Translations under genes and position numbers: made by a program
In this document: piece by piece, positions 15,236-22,648 of the stretch
How positions within the stretch are numbered: position 1 is the first letter of the stretch
Layout of the letters: each line of letters opens with the position of its first letter
Notes under the pieces: model-generated
The model's input: only the letters and a program-made list of their open reading frames with translations
What the model was told of the DNA's origin: nothing
Databases searched by the model: none
DNA from: Pseudonocardia endophytica
GTDB lineage: Bacteria > Actinomycetota > Actinomycetes > Mycobacteriales > Pseudonocardiaceae
NCBI RefSeq assembly: GCF_004339565.1
Contig: NZ_SMFZ01000001.1
Coordinates: 3,596,001-3,660,000 of the forward strand
Direction: 5' to 3'
DNA: 64,000 nucleotides

Positions 15236-15841
15236 TCAGCCGAAGCTGATGCCCTGCGAGCGGGAGCGCTTGAGCTCGTAGAACGCCGGGAAGCGGGCGA
15301 GCCGGACGGCGCCGTCGAACATGTCGAGCGCGTCCTGCCCACGCGGCACGGCGCCGAGCACCGGACCGAAGAACGCGACGCCGTCGACGTGCAGCACCGG
15401 CGTGCCGACGTCGTTGCCGACCGGCTCCATGCCCTCGGCGTGCACCCGGCGCACGGTGTCGTCGCGCTCGTCGGAGTCGGCCGCGGCGTACAGGTCCTCT
15501 GCGTCGAGTTCGGACAGCACCTCGCGCAGCACCCGGTCGCGGCCGCGCAGCTCCCGATCGTGGAAGCGGGTCCCGAACGCGCGCACGAAGTCCCGGATCA
15601 CCTGCTCGCCGCGCTGCTCGGCCAGCGCGTGCCCGACACGGACCGGGCGCCACGCGCTGTCGTCGCCCTTGTCCGCCTCCGGCGTGTGGCCCTCACGGCC
15701 CTCGTTCAGCACAGCGAGGCTCATCAGGCGGACGTGCAGGTCCAGCTCCCGCTGCGGCTCCACCTCGTCGAGCAGCCAGCGGAACGCGAGCCAGGCGAAC
15801 GGGCAGACCGGATCGACGTAGAGATCCACGCGAGCGCTCAC
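15236..15841 (-). CDS. DsbA/FrnE-type thioredoxin-fold oxidoreductase
   Basis: 201 residues. VDLYVDPVCPFAWLAFRWL places the active site as CPFA, a single cysteine rather than CxxC, near residue 13. The helical insertion and the cis-Pro loop (GNDVGTPVLHVDGVAFFGPVL) match the DsbA family branch that includes the mycothiol-dependent nitroreductase Rv2466c. No signal peptide is present, so it is cytosolic. With one cysteine it would work through a mixed disulphide with mycothiol, or not be redox-active. It precedes no obvious partner. Confidence 0.8.
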   Translation of the reverse strand: MSARVDLYVDPVCPFAWLAFRWLLDEVEPQRELDLHVRLMSLAVLNEGREGHTPEADKGDDSAWRPVRVGHALAEQRGEQVIRDFVRAFGTRFHDRELRGRDRVLREVLSELDAEDLYAAADSDERDDTVRRVHAEGMEPVGNDVGTPVLHVDGVAFFGPVLGAVPRGQDALDMFDGAVRLARFPAFYELKRSRSQGISFG

Positions 15842-15857
15842 GGTCGTCGAGCCTGGC

Positions 15858-16553
15858 TCAGCCCTCCTCGGGGAGCAACCCGTCCAGGACGACGCGCAGG
15901 ATCCGGGCCATCCGCTCGTCGCCGGACTCTCCGGGGTCCGCAGGGGGATCGGCGAACACGGCGGCCAGGTGCGGGTGGGTCCCGTCGTGGGCCATGCCGA
16001 CGAGCACGGTCATCTGCGCGGCGACGAACTCCTCGTCGAGCGCGCCGCCGTGGCCCGGACGTTCGTGCACGGCCGTCGTCTGGACCATGCCGGCGATCAC
16101 GCCGACCGCCTCCATCTTCCTCGAGCCGGGCGCCGGGCTCGCCGCCATCAGCCCCAGGATCTGCTCGACCCGCCGGACGGAGTTCGGGCCGAACGGCGGG
16201 CGGGTGACGATCCCGTCCACGATCCAGGGCCGTCCGCGCAGGTAGCGCAGGAGATCGATGTTGTGCGCGACGACGTCGGCCCGCCAGTCCCCCGTGTCCG
16301 GCGGCGCCGGGAGGTCGGCGAACGCCCGGTCGACCATGAGGTCCACCAGATCGTCGCGTGTGGACACGTGCCGGTACAGCGACGCCGCCCCCGTCCCGAG
16401 CTCGGCCGCCACCCGGCGCATCGTCACGGCCGCGAGGCCCTCCGCGTCGGCGACCGCGATCCCGGCGTCGGTGATCTGCTCGCGGCTCCACTCGGCCGGG
16501 CGTCCGGTCGTCGACTCCACGACCGGACGCAGCCAGATGGGCCGGCGCGCCAT
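15858..16553 (-). CDS. TetR-family regulator divergent from atpB-like gene
   Basis: 231 residues. The helix-turn-helix is at about 45-68 (VTMRRVAAELGTGAASLYRHVSTRDDL), the TetR class with a C-terminal TetR_C_1 tetracycline-repressor-like domain that typically senses hydrophobic drugs. AGGAGCC precedes the ATG. The 125-bp gap to the divergent ATP synthase subunit a gene holds two matching palindromes, so it probably represses both itself and that gene. Confidence 0.88.
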   Translation of the reverse strand: MARRPIWLRPVVESTTGRPAEWSREQITDAGIAVADAEGLAAVTMRRVAAELGTGAASLYRHVSTRDDLVDLMVDRAFADLPAPPDTGDWRADVVAHNIDLLRYLRGRPWIVDGIVTRPPFGPNSVRRVEQILGLMAASPAPGSRKMEAVGVIAGMVQTTAVHERPGHGGALDEEFVAAQMTVLVGMAHDGTHPHLAAVFADPPADPGESGDERMARILRVVLDGLLPEEG

Positions 16554-16613
16554 GGCTCCTCCGGTTCGTCGGGTTCGGTCCCCCAGCCAACCAGACCGCC
16601 CGTGGCGACGTTT

Positions 16614-16628
16614 GCGAACAGCGTCCGC
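16614..16628. promoter_or_regulatory. TetR operator 1
   Basis: GCGAACAGCGTCCGC fits the palindrome GCGnACAnYGTnCGC. The same pattern recurs at 16647-16661. The two centres are 33 bp apart, about three helical turns, within the TetR/atpB intergenic region. Confidence 0.6.
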
Positions 16629-16646
16629 GAATCGCTACCCTCGAAT

Positions 16647-16661
16647 GCGTACACTGTTCGC
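16647..16661. promoter_or_regulatory. TetR operator 2
   Basis: GCGTACACTGTTCGC matches GCGnACAnYGTnCGC with a T at the Y position, so it is fully palindromic apart from its variable bases. It ends 17 bp before the GTG of the atpB-like gene, a position that would block its transcription start. Confidence 0.65.
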
Positions 16662-16678
16662 GAAATAGGGGGGCGGCC

Positions 16679-17425
16679 GTGAGCAGCGATCTCACGCCGG
16701 GGCAGCACTGGAGCGTCGAGCTGGCCGGCATGACGTTCCACCTGGACACGATCCTGGCCACGGTGATCGCGGGCGGGATCGTCGCCGGGACCGGACTGTT
16801 CGTCGCCCGGCGCGCGTCCGTGACGAACCCGGGACGGCTGCAGCTGGCCTACGAGGCGCTCGTCGGCTGGGTCCGCCGCCAGGTCCGCGACGGGATGGGC
16901 CTGGACGCGCCCGCCGGACTCGTCGGCTTCTGCGTGACGACGTTCGCGTTCATCCTCGTCTGCAACTGGCTCGCCGCTCTGCCCACCGAGCACGTGCTCC
17001 CGCCGCCGACGGCCGACGTGAACCTCGTCTACGCGATGACGCTCGTCGTGTTCACGTGGCTGAACGTGTGGGCGATCCGGTTCTCACCCCGCGGCTACGT
17101 CCGGCACATCACCGAGCCGTACAAGGTCATGGCCGGGTTCGAGTTCGTGATCACGTACTTCTCCCGGCCGGCGTCGCTGGCGCTGCGGCTGTTCGGCAAC
17201 CTGCTGGCCGGCGGGATCATGGTGTCGGTGATCGGGCTGCTCCCGGCGTACCTGCTCTGGCTGCCGAACGCCGGGTGGAAGCTGTTCGACATGTTCATCG
17301 GCGCCATCCAGGCACTGATCTTCACGCAGCTGACGATCATCTACTTCGCCGACTACGTGCACGCCGCGCCGCCGGAGGACCGTCGTGCCGTCAGTGCCGC
17401 TCCAGCCAGTGAGGGTTCGTCATGA
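16679..17425 (+). CDS. atpB: Orphan F0F1 ATP synthase subunit a
   Basis: 248 residues, normal length for subunit a. Several membrane helices are visible; the core helix SLALRLFGNLLAGGIM (166-181) carries the essential proton-path Arg (R170), and IQALIFTQLTIIYF near the C terminus is the last conserved helix. The residues at the E. coli Glu219 and His245 positions appear to be Gly and Asp. No other F0F1 gene surrounds it, whereas subunit a is normally the first gene of the atp operon. It faces a TetR gene across two operator-like palindromes. Extra copy, drug-insensitive variant or relic are all possible. Confidence 0.87.
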   Translation: MSSDLTPGQHWSVELAGMTFHLDTILATVIAGGIVAGTGLFVARRASVTNPGRLQLAYEALVGWVRRQVRDGMGLDAPAGLVGFCVTTFAFILVCNWLAALPTEHVLPPPTADVNLVYAMTLVVFTWLNVWAIRFSPRGYVRHITEPYKVMAGFEFVITYFSRPASLALRLFGNLLAGGIMVSVIGLLPAYLLWLPNAGWKLFDMFIGAIQALIFTQLTIIYFADYVHAAPPEDRRAVSAAPASEGSS

Positions 17426-17789
17426 TCCCGAGCACGTTGCCGAACGGGTCGACGACCGACGCCGTCACGAAGCTCCCGTCCCCGCGGGGGGTCAGTGGCT
17501 CGTACTCCGTGGCGCCCAGCGCGATCAGCCGCGCGAGCGTGCCCTCCAGATCGTCGACGTGCCAGAACACGACGGCGCCTCCCGGCGCGTTGCGGGCGCC
17601 GGGCGGCGCGTACCGGCGGTCGATGATGCCGATCTCGTCGGCGTCGTCGCCGATCCGGAACTCGACGTAGGCCGGCGTCTCGGGCGGGTAGGCGTAGTAG
17701 GCCTCGACGCCGAACAGCTCGGCGTACCAGTCGCGGGCCGCGGCCAGGTCGTCGGCGAAGAAGCTGATGGTGGAGATCCCTCGGAACAT
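17391..17789 (-). CDS. VOC-family protein
   Basis: 132 residues. ISTISFFADDLAAARDWYAE opens the fold, VVFWHVDDLEGTLARLIALG the second half, and VVDPFGNVLGIM gives the closing DPxGN strand. The resemblance is to glyoxalase/bleomycin-resistance-like proteins. Its last 35 bp overlap the end of atpB on the other strand. It is divergent from the WYL regulator across a short gap containing a perfect inverted repeat, so that regulator probably controls it. Confidence 0.85.
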   Translation of the reverse strand: MFRGISTISFFADDLAAARDWYAELFGVEAYYAYPPETPAYVEFRIGDDADEIGIIDRRYAPPGARNAPGGAVVFWHVDDLEGTLARLIALGATEYEPLTPRGDGSFVTASVVDPFGNVLGIMTNPHWLERH

Positions 17790-17809
17790 GGGTGCATCAT
17801 CGCCGGGTG

Positions 17810-17832
17810 AAGTGCTCGCCTTCTGAGCACTT
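17810..17832. promoter_or_regulatory. Operator between VOC and WYL genes
   Basis: AAGTGCTC, a 7-nt spacer and GAGCACTT form a perfect inverted repeat in the centre of the 63-bp gap between the divergent VOC and WYL-regulator starts. Likely bound by the WYL protein. Confidence 0.6.
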
Positions 17833-17852
17833 TTCCTGGCATTCTTCGACGC

Positions 17853-18803
17853 GTGCGTGCGGACCGGTTGGTGGCGATCCTGTTGCTGATCCAGGCGCGC
17901 GGGCAGGTGACCGCCGCCGAGGTCGCGGCCGAGAACGAGGTGTCGACGTCCACCGCCCGCCGCGACCTGGAGGCGCTGTCCGCGTCCGGCGTCCCGGTCT
18001 ACCCCCAGCCGGGCCGCGGCGGCGGGTGGACGCTCGTCGGCGGCGCTCGCACCGACCTCAGTGGACTGACCGCACCGGAGGCGCGGGCACTGTTCCTGCT
18101 CGCCGGTCCGGCCGCGACGGCGGACCCGCCGGTCCGCTCCGCGCTGCGCAAGCTCGTCCGGGCGCTGCCGGAGACGTTCCGAGCAGGCGCCGAGGCTGCG
18201 GCCGACGCCGTCGTCGTCGACCCGGCGCGATGGGGTGCGCGCGGACCCGACGCGGGCGGCCCGGCCGGGGCGCTGCAGGAGGCCGTCGTCGCCCGCCGCC
18301 GGATCACGATGGGCTACGCCGACCGGCGCGGGAACGCGACCGAGCGGCTCGTCGACCCGTGGGGTCTCGTCGACAAGGACGGCACCTGGTACCTCGTGGC
18401 CGGTACGGCGGACGGGCGGCGGACGTTCCGCCTGGACCGGATCACCTCCGTCGACCCGACCGACGTGCCGTCCGAGCGGCCCGACGGCTTCGATCTCCGG
18501 CAGGCGTGGGACCAGGTCGTCGACGACGTGGAACGCCGCCGCTCCACGGTCACGGCCACCGTTCGGGTCGCGGCGCGGTTCGTGCCGGTGCTGCGCGACC
18601 ACTTCGGACGGCACGCGACCGTGCTCGGTGGTGGCGACGGCGACCCGGTCCGGCTACGGGTCGCGGCCCACTCCGCGGTGTCGATCGCCGAGCAGCTCGC
18701 CGGATGGGGCGCACGCGTGACCGTCGAGGAGCCGGACGCCGTGCGCGACGAGCTCGCCCGGATCGGCGCGGAGCTGGTCGCGTCGAGTAGGAAGGACCCA
18801 TGA
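17853..18803 (+). CDS. YafY-type HTH/WYL-domain regulator
   Basis: 316 residues. An N-terminal winged helix (VTAAEVAAENEVSTSTARRD, then LEALSASGVPVYPQPGRGGG, about 17-60) is followed by a WYL domain (RRRITMGYADRRGNATERLV and DPWGLVDKDGTWYLVAG, about 150-190) and a WCX-like C-terminal part. WYL domains bind nucleic acid or nucleotide ligands; actinobacterial YafY proteins are often local repressors or activators. The start is GTG. Its stop overlaps the next ATG by 4 bp, coupling it to an acyl-CoA dehydrogenase gene, an unusual partner. Confidence 0.88.
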   Translation: MRADRLVAILLLIQARGQVTAAEVAAENEVSTSTARRDLEALSASGVPVYPQPGRGGGWTLVGGARTDLSGLTAPEARALFLLAGPAATADPPVRSALRKLVRALPETFRAGAEAAADAVVVDPARWGARGPDAGGPAGALQEAVVARRRITMGYADRRGNATERLVDPWGLVDKDGTWYLVAGTADGRRTFRLDRITSVDPTDVPSERPDGFDLRQAWDQVVDDVERRRSTVTATVRVAARFVPVLRDHFGRHATVLGGGDGDPVRLRVAAHSAVSIAEQLAGWGARVTVEEPDAVRDELARIGAELVASSRKDP

Positions 18804-20032
18804 GCAGCCCGCTTGGCCCCTCCGACAGGGTCGTCGACTACACGACCCGGTTCGCCACGTTCCTCGCCGACGAGGTCGCGCCGATCGAGGAGGCGCTGGC
18901 GGCGAGATCCGTCGGCACGCCGTGGCAGCCGGTGCTCGACGAGGCCGGGCGGATGCACCCCGAGGTCTGGGAGGCCCGACGCGAGGTGCAGCGCCGCTCC
19001 GCCGCGGCCGGGCTGTTCAACCCGCACATCTCGTCCGATGTGGGCGGTGGCGGCTTCTCCCGGGTGGAGATGCAGCACGTCGAGGAGTTCGTCTACTCAA
19101 GCTCCGGGCTCGGTCTCGGGCTCGCGGCGCTGGCCTGGACGGAGAACGCCAGCCCGGCCATCGAGCGCTGTTCGCCCGAGGCGCGCGAGCGGTTCCTGCA
19201 GCCGCTGCTGGACGGGACGATCACCGGCGCGTTCTGCAACACCGAGCCGTCGGTCGGCACCGACGTGCTGGCGATGGACACGCACGCCCGCCGCGACGGG
19301 TCGGACTGGCTGGTGTCCGGCACGAAGGCGTGGATCACGAACTCGCACTTCGCGGACGTCCTGCAGGTCACGGCCGTCACCGACCCGGGAGCCGGGACGC
19401 GCTCGCTGTCCATGTTCCTGATCGACGCCGGGGACAAGGGCTTCACCCGCGGCCGGGACATCCCGACGATGCTCGGCGACGGGCTGACCGGCGAGCTCCA
19501 CTTCGACGAGGTCCGGGTGCCCGCCGAGCACGTCGTCGGCGAGCCGGGCGACGGGTTCGGGCTGGCCATGTCGTGGATCAACTGGCGGCGGATGTGCCGC
19601 GGCGGCATGTGCGCCGGCTGGGGCTCGTGGCTGCGCGACCGCGCCGTCGCCCGCGCGAAGAAGCGACACTCCGGCGGGAAGCCGATCGCCGAGCTGCAGG
19701 CCGTGCAGCACCTGCTCGCCGACATCGACACCGACGTCTACACGGCCCGCGCGATGTCCCTGCAGGCACAGTCCGAACTGGACGCTCTCGGGCCGTTCGC
19801 GCAGCCGCTGCACCCGGACGCGCCGCGGCTGATCAGCATGATCAAGGTCGTGAACGACGAGTCGTTCTTCCGCGTCGCGGACAACGCGCTGCAGGTGCAC
19901 GGCGGCACGGGGCTGCTGCAGGGCAGCCCGGAGGAGAAGCTGTTCCGCCTGGCGCGCAACCTGAAGATCCCGGCCGGCACGGTGGAGATCCAGCGCAACG
20001 CGATCGCCCGCGGCGTCCTGCGCCCGGCATGA
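18800..20032 (+). CDS. Acyl-CoA dehydrogenase with atypical active site
   Basis: 410 residues. FAD-contact motifs are present (GAFCNTEPSVGTDVLAM, WLVSGTKAWITNS, VHGGTGLLQGSPEEKLFRLA). The usual YEGT glutamate of medium-chain enzymes is replaced by PAGT (IPAGTVEIQR), and the alternative helix-G glutamate of isovaleryl-type enzymes is not evident either (SWINWRRMCRGG). It may use another base, work as part of a heterotetramer, or have different chemistry. The start codon overlaps the WYL gene and its end overlaps the nucleotidyltransferase gene, both by 4 bp. Confidence 0.87.
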   Translation: MSSPLGPSDRVVDYTTRFATFLADEVAPIEEALAARSVGTPWQPVLDEAGRMHPEVWEARREVQRRSAAAGLFNPHISSDVGGGGFSRVEMQHVEEFVYSSSGLGLGLAALAWTENASPAIERCSPEARERFLQPLLDGTITGAFCNTEPSVGTDVLAMDTHARRDGSDWLVSGTKAWITNSHFADVLQVTAVTDPGAGTRSLSMFLIDAGDKGFTRGRDIPTMLGDGLTGELHFDEVRVPAEHVVGEPGDGFGLAMSWINWRRMCRGGMCAGWGSWLRDRAVARAKKRHSGGKPIAELQAVQHLLADIDTDVYTARAMSLQAQSELDALGPFAQPLHPDAPRLISMIKVVNDESFFRVADNALQVHGGTGLLQGSPEEKLFRLARNLKIPAGTVEIQRNAIARGVLRPA

Positions 20033-20541
20033 CGCTCGCGTGCGTGACCGGGCGGTTCCAGCCGGTGCACGTCCAGCACATGGAGCTGTTCGGGACCGCC
20101 CTGCGGGAGGCCGACCACCTGATCGTCGCCGTCACGAACCCTGACCACTCGGCCCGGCACGAGGAGTCCACGTCGGACCATCGGCACACCGACGGGGCGA
20201 ACCCGTTCGTCTACTTCGAACGGCTCCGGCTCCTGGAGGCGGCGCTGGACGGCGCCGGGTTCGCGGGCCGCGCGTCGGTCGTGCCGTTCGACCTGACCCG
20301 GCCGCACGTGTGGCCGGAGTACGTGCCGCTGCACGCGCGTCAGTTCGTCAGGGTCTACGACGCGTGGGAGCGCGAGAAGGCCGACCGGCTCGCCGGCGCC
20401 GGCTACACGGTCACGGTTCTCGACGGCGACCCGGACTCCCGGGTGTCCGCATCGGACATCCGCGCCGCGCTGGCGTCCGGCACCGGCTGGGAGGCGTTCG
20501 TCCCACCGGCGACCGTGCCGCTCCTGCGCGAGCTCCGATGA
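20029..20541 (+). CDS. NMNAT-like nucleotidyltransferase (NadM/PhpF-like)
   Basis: 170 residues, a compact HIGH-superfamily adenylyl/cytidylyltransferase. GRFQPVHVQHMEL (8-20) carries both active-site histidines but with HVQH in place of HxGH; VVPFDLTRPHVWPEY fits the middle segment and SRVSASDIRAAL the ISSTxIR-like phosphate-binding helix. Bacterial NAD synthesis normally uses NadD, so this NadM-like enzyme probably has another acceptor. In phosphinothricin clusters a related enzyme (PhpF) cytidylylates phosphonoformate and is encoded beside a mutase homologue (PhpG), the same pairing as here. Function inferred, acceptor unknown. Confidence 0.75.
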   Translation: MTLACVTGRFQPVHVQHMELFGTALREADHLIVAVTNPDHSARHEESTSDHRHTDGANPFVYFERLRLLEAALDGAGFAGRASVVPFDLTRPHVWPEYVPLHARQFVRVYDAWEREKADRLAGAGYTVTVLDGDPDSRVSASDIRAALASGTGWEAFVPPATVPLLRELR

Positions 20542-21860
20542 GACCCGCCGGGCACGGCGAGACCCAACCGCGCCTCGACGACGACCGCCTGCCCGTCGTG
20601 CTCGTCGTGCTGGACGGGCTCGGGGACCGGCCGATCCCGGAGCTGGACGGACGCACGCCGTCCGAGGCGGCGCGGACGCCGAACCTGGACGCGTTGGCCG
20701 CGAACGGCTGCACCGGCTGGCACCTGCCGTTCGGCTGGGGCCCCGCGCCCGCGTCGGAGCTCGCGCACTGGGCGATGTTCGGCTACGACGGCGTCCCGTT
20801 CCCCGGCCGCGCCGTGCTGGAGGCGCTCGGCGCCGGGCTCGCGGTGCCCGGGGACACGGCCGTCACGCACGCCGCGCTGCGCACGTCGGAACCCGACGGG
20901 GACAAGCTGTGGATCACCGGACGGGCCGGGCGCGGCGACGAGGAGGACGCCGCCGCGCTGTTCGCCGAGCTCGACCCGGTCGACGCGACGCTGCTCCCGC
21001 TCGGGGCCCGCGGCGAGGCGCTGCTGACGGCTCCCGGCTGCCGCAGCGGCGCGGTCACCGACTCCGACCCGTTCTTCGAGACGGTCCACCCGTGGCTGCG
21101 CCCCGTCCCCACGGCACCCGAGGGCGGGGCGTTCGCCGCGCTGCTCGGACGGCTGCTCCCGGCGGTGCGCGGGCGGCTGCTCGCCTCCCCGGTGAACGAG
21201 CGCCGTCGCGCCGACGGCCTGCCTGCGCTGGACGTGCTGACCACGAAGTGGTCCGGCAGCCGCGGCCGGATCCCGCCGTTCGCCGAGCGCAACGGCGTCG
21301 CGGGCGCCGCCGTCACGAGCACGCGGCTCTACCGCGGCATCGCCGCCGCGCTCGACATAGCGTCGACCCATCTGTCCCCTGTGGACGACCATGGCGCCGA
21401 CATGGCCGCCCGCCTGGACGCGGCCCGCGAGCTGATCGCGGACGGCGCCCGGTTCGTCCACGTGCACACGAAGGCGACCGACGAGGCCGGGCACACGAAG
21501 GACTCGTTCGCGAAGCGGGACGTGCTGGAAGCGCTCGACCCCGGCCTGGCCGGGCTCGCCGAGCTGAGCCGGGACGCCGTCGTCGCGGTGACCGGGGACC
21601 ACGCCACCCCGTCCACGCACGGAGTGATGCACGCCGGGGAACCGACCCCGCTCGCCGTCGCCGGTCCGACCGTCCGCGCCGACGACGTGACGGCGTTCGG
21701 CGAACGACCGGCCGCGGCAGGCTGGTACGGACGGGTCCGCGCGGCCGAGCTGCTGCCGCTGCTGTTCGGGCACGCGAACCGCGCCGTGTTCCTCGGACAC
21801 CGCATCACCCGGGATCCGGTCCCCGCGCTGGCGGACGACCCGGAACCGTTGCCGCCGTGA
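20538..21860 (+). CDS. ApgM-type phosphoglycerate mutase homologue
   Basis: 440 residues, alkaline-phosphatase superfamily, archaeal-type cofactor-independent mutase. VLVVLDGLGDRPIPELDGRT holds the first metal-binding Asp; ASELAHWAMFGYD corresponds to the G-S-D-x-A-H-L-x-x-L-G-Y-D block with the nucleophile Ser; HVHTKATDEAGHTKD and VAVTGDHATPS are the metal-site Asp/His clusters. A 4-bp overlap couples it to the nucleotidyltransferase. Actinobacterial glycolysis normally uses GpmA, so a specialised role, as for PhpG in phosphinothricin synthesis, is possible. No PEP mutase or enolase homologue is visible in the window. Confidence 0.82.
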   Translation: MRPAGHGETQPRLDDDRLPVVLVVLDGLGDRPIPELDGRTPSEAARTPNLDALAANGCTGWHLPFGWGPAPASELAHWAMFGYDGVPFPGRAVLEALGAGLAVPGDTAVTHAALRTSEPDGDKLWITGRAGRGDEEDAAALFAELDPVDATLLPLGARGEALLTAPGCRSGAVTDSDPFFETVHPWLRPVPTAPEGGAFAALLGRLLPAVRGRLLASPVNERRRADGLPALDVLTTKWSGSRGRIPPFAERNGVAGAAVTSTRLYRGIAAALDIASTHLSPVDDHGADMAARLDAARELIADGARFVHVHTKATDEAGHTKDSFAKRDVLEALDPGLAGLAELSRDAVVAVTGDHATPSTHGVMHAGEPTPLAVAGPTVRADDVTAFGERPAAAGWYGRVRAAELLPLLFGHANRAVFLGHRITRDPVPALADDPEPLPP

Positions 21861-21861
21861 C

Positions 21862-22056
21862 TCAGGGCGGTTCCGAGCCGGATCCCGGCGCCTGCTCGTC
21901 GCCGGCGTCGGCGTCCTGCTCGAACGCGGGCGGGCCGTCCTCCTGCTCGTCGCGCGTCTGGTCGGCGCGCTTGCCGAGCACCTTCTCCTCCAGCGCGTCG
22001 AGCGTCTCGTCGAGACCGTCGTCCGGCTCGCGGCTCTCGCCCGTCGGCTCGGTCAT
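21862..22056 (-). CDS. Small acidic protein of unknown function
   Basis: 64 residues, with many Asp and Glu (DDGLDETLDALEEKVLGKRA), no hydrophobic stretch and no cysteine. GGGAG precedes the ATG. It ends 1 bp after the convergent mutase gene. Possibly disordered; no family recognised. Confidence 0.6.
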   Translation of the reverse strand: MTEPTGESREPDDGLDETLDALEEKVLGKRADQTRDEQEDGPPAFEQDADAGDEQAPGSGSEPP

Positions 22057-22109
22057 GGGGTCTCCCTGCGTCGTGCCACCGTCGCCGACGGTACCCGCGC
22101 CGCGGCGGG

Positions 22110-22586
22110 TCAGCCGTTCGACGACGTCGCGCACGTGATCACGCGCGACGCGGCGGGACCCGCGGGATCGGAGCCGTAGGCGGCCCTGGCGTCCGGCAGG
22201 CCGGACGAGAGGCGGTGGGCGGACTCGTTCAGCCACGCGTACCCGGACCCGCCGTACACCCAGACCGGGTCCGTCGCACGCAACGACCCCTTTCCGTCGC
22301 CGACCGCCGCGGACAGGTACTGCAGCCCGTCGTCGTCGACGACGAACTGGCGCGACGAGAACGCGTCGCTCTTGCGGGCCAGGTGGGCGGACAGCGCGGC
22401 GAACAATGTCGGCTGTGCGTTCGTACACGTCAGCGCGTCCTGGCTCTGCACGGCCGGGCGGCGCTGGTCGGGACGGTCGTCCCCGGCGAACCTGTCCCAC
22501 GCGAGCACGCCGAGACCCACGACGGCCACCGCGACGACGGTGACCAGCCCGGACAGGATGCCCCTCACCCAGGGGCCGGCGGTCAT
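22110..22586 (-). CDS. Membrane-anchored exported protein
   Basis: 158 residues. One N-terminal membrane helix (GILSGLVTVVAVAVVGLGVLA, about 9-29) is followed by an extracytoplasmic domain with two cysteines (about residues 54 and 152) that could form a disulphide. No family recognised. It lies between the small acidic protein and RibD, all on the minus strand. Confidence 0.7.
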   Translation of the reverse strand: MTAGPWVRGILSGLVTVVAVAVVGLGVLAWDRFAGDDRPDQRRPAVQSQDALTCTNAQPTLFAALSAHLARKSDAFSSRQFVVDDDGLQYLSAAVGDGKGSLRATDPVWVYGGSGYAWLNESAHRLSSGLPDARAAYGSDPAGPAASRVITCATSSNG

Positions 22587-22648
22587 GCCCCCGACAGTAG
22601 CCAGATCCGACCAACATCGCCGGACACGGCGTTACGGACAGATCAACA

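Noticed and set aside
20029..21860. A complete phosphonate biosynthetic cluster
   Set aside because: No PEP mutase, phosphonopyruvate decarboxylase or enolase homologue is visible anywhere in the window, so only the two-gene resemblance is reported.
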